Shown piece by piece: positions 15,334 to 25,300 of a DNA stretch of 64,000 bases. Within the stretch, counting starts at the first letter, position 1. The number at the start of each line of letters is the position of its first letter. This DNA comes from Acanthococcus lagerstroemiae (taxonomy: Eukaryota > Arthropoda > Insecta > Hemiptera > Eriococcidae), in assembly GCA_031841125.1 (NCBI GenBank), contig CM063108.1, forward strand, positions 42,650,268-42,714,267, written 5' to 3'. The position numbers and the translations under genes were made by a program. A model generated the notes under the pieces. That model made no database searches. It was not told the origin of the DNA and worked only from the letters and a program-made list of their open reading frames with translations.

Positions 15334-16471
15334 CTACAATTTAGTGTCAAGGAATTGATAACAGGGACTGTCACGGTCAGTGAAGTATCGTTTGATCAGT
15401 TCCGAACGCGAGGTGCTGTGAAATGGTTCTTCTGATTCCTAAAACAAAATAAATCGGATCAGAAAAATGTACATCAAATTACCTCGATCTTTTGTAAGCT
15501 AAATAGTCGAAATTCAGCTTTTGCATGTTTCTTTATTCCTAAAAAATCCTCTCCCGCGAGATACTACCGTTAACACTAATGTAATACGTAGTCTTTTTCG
15601 TTACTTACCTGTTCATGGAAGAGAGGTAACAATTTTTCAAAAATCAGAATACCAGCTAGGGCATCTAAGGCAGCATATTGAACCATCTCATCGTCCAACT
15701 TCTCACGTTCCCAATTAAAAGTGAGAACGTTTTCTTTTTGTAATTCAAATGGCAGCAAAGCTTTGGTTAATTCTTTAAGAGTTTCATTTCTACTGAACAC
15801 GTTACATAATCTGGAGAAATATCGTAGGTCAAAAAGACTTTTCACTTCCAGATTTTTAAATTTCTGCTTCAAGAATTTCCCGTCGCTGTAAATGCCAACG
15901 CCTACTTTCATAACAGCGGGATCCGCAAGCAGTTTCTGCAATTTGGACACACATTCGTGATTACACACACAGAATCAATGACTTTCGAATCAATATCAGA
16001 CAAGAATTACTCTTTCTGAATATATATCGGTCGGAGGCCTGAAACCTTCAAAAATGCTCACCACAAGAGAGGGAGGTACTTTACTCATGAAACACGTTCG
16101 GAACAAAACACACCAACCGTCTTTGGTAGCAATCTGAAGAAGAGCGACGTCGGGTTTTTGATTTTTCTGTCTCGTGGCAGTCCACTCGCAGTCCATTCCA
16201 ATTACTGGAAATAGTTTACATTTCCTATCACAAAATAGGACATAGTGACCATAAAAACTGCAGTAATTGTAAACAAAAATATGTGCATTAAAACTGAATT
16301 GCGAATATTATTTTACCTGTAAATTTCTTCAACTGCTACATCCACATCCGGAGGTTCGTGAATTATTTTTAAGTATTTAATGTGTTCCAAGAACGGTCGA
16401 GAATTCGGTACGTTGTAATAATTTGGATTTGATGCATATCTGTTGTTCTTGCTAGTGAAAGAGTAGTTCAT
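15334..16471 (-). CDS. EXD2/WRN-like 3'-5' exonuclease (DEDDy family)
   Basis: Five exons on the minus strand join in phase: 16471-16317, 16257-16062, 15935-15609, 15563-15483 and 15438-15334, giving 287 residues. The RNase D-like fold shows the DEDDy active site: motif I VIGMDCEW (Asp74, Glu76), motif II SLFDLRYFS (Asp153) and motif III VQYAALDA (Tyr204, Asp208). The stretch KVGVGIYSDGKFLKQ matches EXD2 proteins best. The family degrades nucleic acid 3' to 5' with two metal ions; EXD2 acts in DNA end resection and at mitochondria. The protein is much shorter than human EXD2 and lacks its long C-terminal part. The last two exons are inferred from open frame, phase and splice signals only. The second exon starts at 16257 rather than at the AG near 16205, because only this choice keeps the frame. 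Nibbler or WRN-exonuclease orthology cannot be excluded. Confidence 0.88.
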
Positions 16472-16754
16472 ATTTTACGCGAGCATCGAACGGATATTCA
16501 AAAAATGAAAGTTACTTCACGAAATAATTACGAGTTTTAATTTTTAATACTACAATTTACAGGAAACTACTGAGGTTGTGGCTCTGTTCACATTTCGTAA
16601 TCACAATGGTGAAACCTGGAGAAGTAATAAAAACAATAAACATACACACGAACTGATAGACCGACCTTCTTGTTGTAGGGGAAGTAGGGAAAAACCTTAT
16701 GGGAGAACACTGGTAGACTGGGACAGCTGGGTGCCGGGAGCAGAGGCTTATGAT
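16472..16754. other. Upstream region of the exonuclease gene, nothing else seen
   Basis: Short AT-rich spacer expected to hold the promoter and 5' UTR of the minus-strand exonuclease gene. It ends at the target site of the hAT element. Confidence 0.4.
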
Positions 16755-16762
16755 GTTATGAA

Positions 16763-17460
16763 CAGTGTTGGCATCGGGAATTCCCAATTCCCGTTCCCGG
16801 GAAAAAATTCCCGGGAATTCGATTTTCATTCCCTGTTTATTTTGGCCGGGAATTCCCAATTTTTGGGAATTTCAATTTTTTTAATAAATTGATCGCTGGT
16901 AGCGCTGGTAGGCTTGATTCTGCATACCTGCATACTGTGTGGACAAAAAAGCAAAAAAGATTGAGAAAAAATAATAAATTCCATGTGTGAAAGTCACAAG
17001 TCAAGTTAGTAAAGATTAGAATTTACAATTTAGAACATTAGCACCTTCAGAACAATTATCAATTGTTTCATATTATTTTCCTTGAGATTCTCACTTCTCA
17101 TTGGGATTTATCGATTTATAATTTATTTTCGGAATTCATTCAGCAATCAGCATCATCATCACAGCTTTCACAGGACAAGAGGAACAGGATTATGTTTATG
17201 ACGTACTTGGACATGAAAAAAATCATAAAAGTAGCTATAAGTAAATGAAAATAACTTTTCTGCAAATCAATGTTTTTTTTTTCTGTCTCCCGGGAATCAT
17301 GATCTATTTACTATCAAAAAAGTTTGGTGATGGTTTGAAAATAATGTATTTAACGCATAGAATCCAAATTACAGGCAATTCCCGGTCGGGATTCCCGTTC
17401 CCGGGAATTTGTTGAAAATTCCCAGTCAAAAATTTCATTCCCGGGAATTTGCCAACACTG
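16763..17460. mobile_element. Non-autonomous hAT-type element, 698 bp
   Basis: Both ends carry the terminal inverted repeat CAGTGTTGGC followed by GGGAATTCCC-rich sequence. The element is flanked by a perfect 8-bp direct repeat, GTTATGAA, at 16755-16762 and 17461-17468, which is the target duplication length of hAT transposases. No transposase is encoded, so this is a deletion derivative or MITE. The ends are rich in CCCGGGAATT palindromes, which could be subterminal binding sites. Confidence 0.93.
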
Positions 17461-17531
17461 GTTATGAATATGATTATGAAATAAGCTGTAATGCTGTAAG
17501 CTGTAAGTCCTAAGCTGTAGTGAATCGTGAT

Positions 17532-18284
17532 CAGAGGTTGAAAAGCTGTATACAAAGCTTCAGCTTCGGCTAAAAACTTAAGACCTTCAAGAATAAAACT
17601 TCAGCTTTGGCTTTCGACTTTTTACATGTCGGCTTTCGGCTTCGGCTTAGTTAAAATAAGGCTTTCAGCTATCGGATCCGATTTATGTTTCGGCATCTTG
17701 GATTAAATATAATTAAAAATTATCGAAGATGTAAGTTAAACGGAACTACTTTGGTTTCAAATTTCAGTTTCGAATAGGAAGTTGGGATGTTTGGAACAGC
17801 TGACTTTTTTTTTTGTTCCTTGAAACTCAAATTTGACAGCGTGAATCGGCGAACAGACAATTTGATAAGATAAGCCATAAGCCAAGCCAAGAGACCAAGA
17901 TAAGACCAAGAGCAATGAGCCGATGACTGGATGACTAGAACGTAGAACCAGAGAATCAACATCAGATTTATGAAAATAGGCCTTAGATTACATGGAGGTA
18001 CGGCCCTTTTTATTAGTAGCATAAGGAGAGCATAGGCAAAGTAAAACGTTAAACGCTGCTAGCTTAGCCCTAGCTCTGCGAGCAAACAGCAAAATGCGAG
18101 TGTGTAGTATACAGTGTGTGACCAGTAAAAAGGAAAAGTCGTAAGAAAGTCGATTAATAAAACTTTAGCTTAAGCTTTCAGCATTTTTACATTAGACTTT
18201 GGCTTTCAACTTTCAACTGTATACCATGAAAATTAACAGCTATCGGCTTTTCGGCTTAAATTTTTGGCTGACTTTCAACCTCTG
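17532..18284. mobile_element. Second non-autonomous hAT-type element, 753 bp
   Basis: The ends are CAGAGGTTGAAA and its complement TTTCAACCTCTG. A perfect 8-bp duplication ATCGTGAT flanks it at 17524-17531 and 18285-18292. The interior is rich in repeated GGCTTTCGGCTT-like subterminal motifs and has no coding capacity. Its TIR differs from the neighbouring hAT element, so it was mobilised by a different transposase although the two insertions lie 55 bp apart. Confidence 0.92.
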
Positions 18285-18292
18285 ATCGTGAT

Positions 18293-19372
18293 GGAAGCTT
18301 CGGTCCGGATCAGGATAAAACCCGGGTTTTTTCGTCGAAATTCATGCTCCGGATCTTTTTTCAGTGATCTGGATAAAACCCGGACTTTCGTAGATCCACG
18401 GGTTTCCGGCCTTTTTGCCAATTTATTCGCATATTTAAACTCCGCTAGAAGCGCTTGATTTATGTCTTTTTCTCAACTATTTATGACCAGTTAGGATGGA
18501 AATGAGAACTCCTGAAGAGTAGAAATTTCTTCGTATCTATGCTGCATTATCTTGTTTTGATTTCTAACTTTTTCTACACATATTATTTGATTAAATTGAC
18601 ATTGGCATTTCGCAGAGGCAGAATTCATTAATATAATTGAATTTAATGACAACGACGAATTAATATCACAATTTCCATCAGAAGTGAAGAGTGTTGTCCC
18701 ATGAATGTAGACAAAAAAAATCTGGCGCCTGCAGGTAGCCCGTTAGATCGCTAATTGTATGTATCTGTACAAGGGCCTACTTGCAGGTCCATCATGAACT
18801 TGTAGCCTGACCCTTTTTTTGGGCAACAATATCAATATTCATAGGCGCCGACTTATGAAAAATATGGGGGGGGGGCAGAATCAGTCGGAAGGCGGTTTTT
18901 TCTTTGTTTTTTTTATTGATCCTTGTTGTCCAGTGGGTACAGCCCTTCTAGCAGAGTTCGAATATGCGAATACTCATAGATACTCAGTGAATGTAAACCA
19001 TATGGGTTTCGACGTAACCAACACTGTTTCCGTGAAATTATTCCGATGATCTACAAATAATTGATTCAACACATTTCTTTTTTAAATTGTGTATTCGTCG
19101 ATCTCGCTGGCACCTTCACTTTCCATTGTATTCTTCAGCCTAGGACAAAGGGAATATACAAAAATATTTGAAGAACATAAAAAAATCAAAACATAGGTAC
19201 TGAAAAAGCCTTTATTTGATTTCACCTATGGAGTTCTTAAGATTACATATAAAGCTCAATAACACATGAGTGTAAATTAACGGGTATGTATTTATTTAAA
19301 AAGTGGTAACCAAGTTGGACTAACAATTTTCAGAATACAAAAATGTTGAAATCAAAATTAATTATTAAGACA
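18293..19372. other. Spacer downstream of HIBCH, no gene seen
   Basis: Contains a short direct repeat (GGATAAAACCCGG near 18313 and 18373) and a small imperfect hairpin around 18727-18790 (CTGCAGGTAG versus CTACTTGCAG). The 3' UTR of HIBCH probably lies at the right edge. Confidence 0.4.
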
Positions 19373-20589
19373 TTAAATATCAAGTTCTTCAGATTGAGGT
19401 AAGGGCTCAAAAGCTTTTCTGACAGTATCTTCTTTCACGTCTTCCAAATGATCAGGTTTCCATTTCGGTGACTTATCTTTATCAATCAATAACGCTCTGA
19501 CTCCTGTAGATGTAATATTACGTAACAAAAATTAAACATCGAATACATGCCCATACTTGCGGTTACTTAATACATACGCAATCGTGTTATTGAAATTATT
19601 AAACTAAAATTTGGTAAAATTTACTCACCTTCGTAAAAATCAGGCGAGATTTTGCGGTCTAGGGCTGCACAAGCTAACCGATATTCCATCTTCAAGCAAT
19701 CTTTGAGATTCATCTTAGAACCCAGTTCTAGTTCCATTTTCGTGACTTTCAACGCAGTAGGTGAATTTCTTTCAAGCATTCCTGCCGTGTCCTTCGACCA
19801 CATGGACCCTTCTCTCCACAGTTCGATTATAATTTCTTCCAGGGTATCTGCCCCGAAATAAGCCTCTACAGTAGAAAGCCGAGATTCAAACTGCATAATC
19901 CTTTCTCCAACGTTAACAGCGTTTTCCCGCATGAATTCTGATATACTATACGGGTCTGATTGAAGAAACTTCTCGATAAATTGAGGAATATTTTTGCTCG
20001 AGACGAAGTGCGTTGCAATACCAATATTCACCACATCAGCACCTTGCACTCGTAGTCCTGTTAGGCCGAGGTAGAGTCCCAACCTACCGGTCAATCGCGG
20101 AAGGACATAACTGCCACCTACATCAGGGAATAAACCGATAGCTGTTTCTGGCATAGCAAACAAGGTATTCTCGGTAGCAATACGGTACTGCCCGTGAACG
20201 GAGATGCCAACTCCTCCACCCATGGTAACGCCATCTAGTATGGATATGTATGGTATGCGATAATTCCCGATCAGGTAGTTCAGTTTGTATTCGTTGCGGA
20301 AGAAAGATTTACCGGCTTCTTTGTTTTTCGTGGCAGCCACAACATCACCGCCGGCGCAGAATGCCTTACCAGAACCTTGCACGATTACACAGTAGCACGT
20401 TCGTTCCCATTCTTTTAGTTTGTTATACATCATTTTTACCATGTTTTCATTCAACGAGTTCAGTACCTTGGGCCTGTTCAGGGTAATGAAGCCTACATCT
20501 TGCTTTACGTCGAACAGAACTTCGGCATCGGTGGCCGACGTGGAGCACATTCTGAACGCAGGAATGAAACGTCTCCTGGCAAGCAGCAT
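19373..20589 (-). CDS. HIBCH: 3-hydroxyisobutyryl-CoA hydrolase, mitochondrial
   Basis: HIBCH hydrolyses 3-hydroxyisobutyryl-CoA in mitochondrial valine breakdown. One large exon (20589-19629) and one terminal exon (19503-19373) join in phase 1 to encode 363 residues. The N-terminus MLLARRRFIPAFRMCS is basic and lacks acidic residues, as expected of a mitochondrial presequence. The crotonase fold shows the oxyanion-hole block GSGKAFCAGGD (residues 72-82), MGGGVGISVHGQYRIATE (123-140) and MPETAIGLFPDVGG (146-159), which contains the acidic residues typical of the hydrolase. The last exon has the HIBCH signature EGVRALLIDKDKSPKWKP, which separates it from enoyl-CoA hydratases. A possible acceptor at 20612 suggests a non-coding first exon. 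The gene is divergent from COQ3. Confidence 0.97.
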
Positions 20590-22325
20590 GATAAAGAGTA
20601 CAACCGAGGTACCTGTACAGAAATTATAACGAAATGAAGAAACAAAATATCAAGCTCAAAATCGTTCAAATCAATATCAACGTTATGCGCATTTTTTCCA
20701 GCCAGAATTTACAGTTCACGAATTATTTTACCGTGAGCTGATGGAGTCAAAGTGAATCTTGGACGTATGAGTACTCTTCCATGTTGAATACATTCGAGTT
20801 CATACTTACTTCACGTTTTGTACGAAGATTATCGTAAATACGTAGTGGACACGCAATCGTACATACAGAACTAATCAAAATCCATCGCGATTCATTAGAA
20901 GGGCAATACTTATCTCTTGAAACACAATGCTATAGCTTTTCCGGTTTACCAATTCCGGTTACGTTATCAATTTTTATCCATAATATTATTATTATCATCA
21001 AAGTAGTGTACAGTGTGGCCATAGTATATGATATAATATAATGAATGTTGAAGTTGAAGAGAAGAAGTAGTGAATCATAATTTTGTAATCGATGTTCGAT
21101 CATAACTATTAATTAATTCTAATATTGAGAATAACAATGTTGTTGTCGAAACTTATTCACAATATATTATAACTCGGAACTTCGGCAGTCGAAAGTTTGG
21201 ATTTGGAAACACTGGTAGAGGTACAATGGAAAGTGGTTGTAGGCAACACTGCTTGTATTATCATATGCAGATTGTTTTGCTCGATGATAACAAAATTAAT
21301 TTGAACTTGATGTATAAAATATATCGAACTGGAACCGGTATCGTTTATTTAATTTACCTTTTCTGAATTCAAAAAATTGTGCGTGAAAGTAAACCACTCC
21401 AGATTATTTTGAGGAACTATTATTCCATCCAATGATACAAAGCGGAATGATCAGCTGTAGTGAAATGAGGCTCTAGCACTTAGTTTCGTTGTCTTGTTCT
21501 ACGGAGCTGTTGGCCGAGCTGCAGGATGCTGGAGAAGCTAAAGTGGTAATAAAAGTTGATAATTTATGAAGTATTCGAGTTTCACGATGCGTTAATTACC
21601 AGTAACAGAGAGCGAGATAAACTGTGGGTTTATCAGTGATGGAATACCGGCACGCATTCGTTATTTACCTCTAGTTGTCGTGTAAAACTTTCACAAAGTC
21701 GTTCAATTATGTTGCATCTCAGCTCATGTTCATTTCATAGATTGATCTAGATGATGGTGGGAAGACCAAAACCTCACAGTTCGTGAAGATCTATTCAGAC
21801 TCATTCAAATCCTACTTTTTAAACTTGCTTGGATTACAGAAATCGACAAAATCGATTCAGACTATTAAAACTTGTTAAGAGCACTATTTGGACCATTCGG
21901 AGTGTCTTTGAAGCTTTTTAGAGAATTATTTAACTTCCTCACAATCTGCTAACCCCTTAACGTCTTATTCAGATTTATTTTCTTATTTATTCTCATCTGA
22001 TTTGCTCGTAAGTATTGAATTCTCGAGTATTTTCCATGACTAGTTGCTCTGCCATTATTTTTTCTCATATTTTTGTTGAACACTAGGTATAGCAGTAGTA
22101 TTTCATCACCGGTATTCGCACCTGTAATATGATAAATATGCGCGTGAAAACGGGGCTCGTGTTCCTGGAAATTGTTTGAAATAAGAAAGTTTATTTTTTG
22201 TCAACCCTTGAAGAAAACCGATTGAGAAAATATTTTTTTAAATGTTGAAATCCGCTTCCTAATTATAAATGTTACATCTACTACTTTTATTTATTTGTAT
22301 GTTTTTGTTCATTCCATGTTCATAG
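20590..22325. promoter_or_regulatory. Divergent upstream region of HIBCH and COQ3
   Basis: The two genes are head to head, so their promoters must lie in this 1.7 kb. A candidate short first coding exon for COQ3 lies at 21526-21545 (Met, six more codons in part, donor GTAATA); its phase fits the next exon, but nothing else supports it. No other gene is visible. Confidence 0.45.
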
Positions 22326-22326
22326 C

Positions 22327-25300
22327 ATGTTTAAGAAAAGAGGGTACCATTTTAGATATTTGGAGAACTACCTGGTGGACAAATTCCACTCGCGTGAAAC
22401 TTACGATTCTCGTCAAAGGAAGATATACAAGCGCATTCTAGATGACTATTGGTTACCCGTAAGCCGTGCCAAACGGTTCCACTTGTTCAACGAAGTCAGG
22501 TAATTATCATGGTTGAAAGTATACTTTTGTTTTATGTACCGAGATCAGAATTGGTAGAATGGGCGTTTGATATTTCTTAATAATATTACACGGCATGACT
22601 CGAAAGTGTGTGTTTCCACATGGAGAGGACAAGTTTGCGGAGCGAGTCAAAGGCGAGTGTAGCAAATGTCCGGGACATGTGAACACACTTCGTGTAATTT
22701 TTTGTATACATGAATAAGTGAGGTCGTGCTAATTTTATTTCTTTATATCCCTTGGCTTGTAAAAACCATTACAGACCTTACGCTTTTATTACGAATAAAA
22801 AGTAGTGCTCGCTGACTGTGCGGCTGCTACCTGATGCGCAATCAGTTACCCTCTGGTTACCCGCGGAAAAGCTACGCATTTGCAACCCTCGGTTACCCTC
22901 AGATTACCCAGAAACCCATCAGGTACCTATGTTTCTCCTTTAGTTACCCGGGTAACTGGCGGGATTTTGTGCATCCCGATACGCAATCAGTTACCTTCTA
23001 ATTACCCGCGGAAAAGTTACCCATTTGCAACCCTCGGTTACCCTCAGATTACCCAGAAACCCGTCAGTTACCCTTGGTTCCCCTTTAGTTCCTCGGGTAC
23101 CTGGCGGTATTTTGCGCTTCCGGTAAAGGTTTCAGTTTCTATTCGTGTATACAAAAAATTTCATTATTTTTCATGAGTATGTAAAACAAATTTATCTTCA
23201 AAATCAAAAACGACTATTAGTGTTTTGAGTAAACGTGGAGCGGTGCATTTCCAACTTTTTAAAAGTCCCGCCCTTGAATCAGATCTTCATTGGGTAAAAA
23301 TAATTCGTTTTGAAAAATTATGGGGAAAAATAATAATAATAATGAAAGAGGCCTCAGTCTCCCATGGACAAATGCACGTGAAATGCATTATTTTTTGCTG
23401 TAAAATGTTTCGTGAAATATGAAGTCACCTAAAGTATTTCTGATTTTGAATTTTGGTGTTGCATCAATTGTAGTCGACTAGGGGTAAATGAACCATTTTA
23501 GTCCCCTTCCTCGAGGCAGGAGGGATTCTCCAAAGATGCATATTTCAAGAAACGTATTATGACATGATTTCTTCCTCTTGAAATAGGTCTTGCTACTTCC
23601 AGGACATACCGTACTCTCTATTCCTCCCCCGCCTTACGACTCACCCACCTCTCTCCCGCTCACCTCTCCTATAAGTTGGGGAAGGGGGAAACTTGTGTAT
23701 GAAGAAAAAATGATTGTTACCTCATGGATGTACCGTACCCTTTTCCCCTTCCCACCCCTCTCCTCCCCATCCTTCCTTCTCGCTCCTCCTTCTCCTCCTA
23801 CTCCTTATGGATTTTAGATGAACGCGCATTTACGAAGGAAAAAAACTTATCTTCTGCAAGTATTTAACCCCGTGGGGGGAGAGAGATAGTTTATTTACCC
23901 CTTTGCTGACTGTCATTCATTTGACACATCTTTTTGAAATCAAACAAAGTTCAAACTTAGAATTATTTTAGGTATCTAACTGTTTATACTTCATGGAACA
24001 TTTTACGGCAAAAAATGATACCTTCTGCACGCATGTTATTATAAGCAGGGCAGGGGAAATATGCACTTATTATTTTTTTTAATATTAATTTATTGTTCTC
24101 CAAATATACCAATATAATATGCATTTATTTTTATGTACTTCTATTTGTATTCCCCATTTATTCTTACTTTTGGGTGTTTTCCTTAAAATCGTGAGATATT
24201 CATAAAATTAAAATACTTTTGCGGATAAATGCGTGTGCAAAATTTATAATTTTTTTCTTCACAGACGGTTCTTATTCAAGAGAACCAAGACATATTTTTT
24301 TCAAATTTTCGAACAAAAACTGAGGGCTGCCTAAATGCATTTCTACTTGTAGAGTGATGCTATAGGAAGAACTTCTGCATTTAGTTCCCAAAGAAACGCT
24401 TTTTACAGAGGTCGGTGCAATGAATAATCATTTCAAGAAATGGTAGCCACGTCCACGTTAATGGAACATTTTGCCATTCGAGCTCATTTCCTACTTATTA
24501 AGAGGAATGGCATGAAGTTCTGCACAATTGTGCTAGGCAGAGGAAGTCATTCTCTGCGTACCGTATGTGTGTGTGTGTTTTTTTTTTGTTTTTTTTCTTC
24601 TTTCTAATTGGAGGGAATACTTGCTGAGTAAATAGTGGACTCACAAACTATTGTGCTTTTGCGAAAATTACCCATTTTAATTTTAATCATTTCTTGAGTA
24701 TATTCAACAATTTTCGGGATTGTAACCTTATTTGTTAGTAAAATTGTCTTTGTATGCAGGAATATGCATTTACTTTTAAATATGCAGAAATATGCATTTA
24801 CTTTCACATTTGCAAAAATACGCATTTTCGAATTTGGTGTACAGACTCAAGAGGATATGAATTGTAAAATAAATTGCTCAGATTTAAGCGGCAGTGTAAG
24901 CAAAAAAATATGCATTTGCATAATTTTCTTTGCCCTAATCATAAGAGACTTTAAGGCCTCTGAACATCTTTCACCACCCCCCCCCCCAATAGCAAAACGT
25001 ATAATTTTTATCCGACAGAGCACCGATTGTGAGGGGAGGGGGCAGGGACTCTAACAAGTCGAAGTACTTTTATTTTATCTTTATACTTTTTTTTCTTCTT
25101 TTTTTTTCTTTTATTTTTTATTTAGTATGCCAGCTCAAGTGACATCTACTTTCCCTTGGAACAAAACTATTAAAATTAAAATAAAAAAATAAATAAAAAA
25201 ACATGGATGTGGAAGATATATGTATTTTAGCCACAGATAAGTTCAACTACATTAGTTATCTGAATGAGACAGTTATGTTGCAGAGTCCCGTTGATCTACA

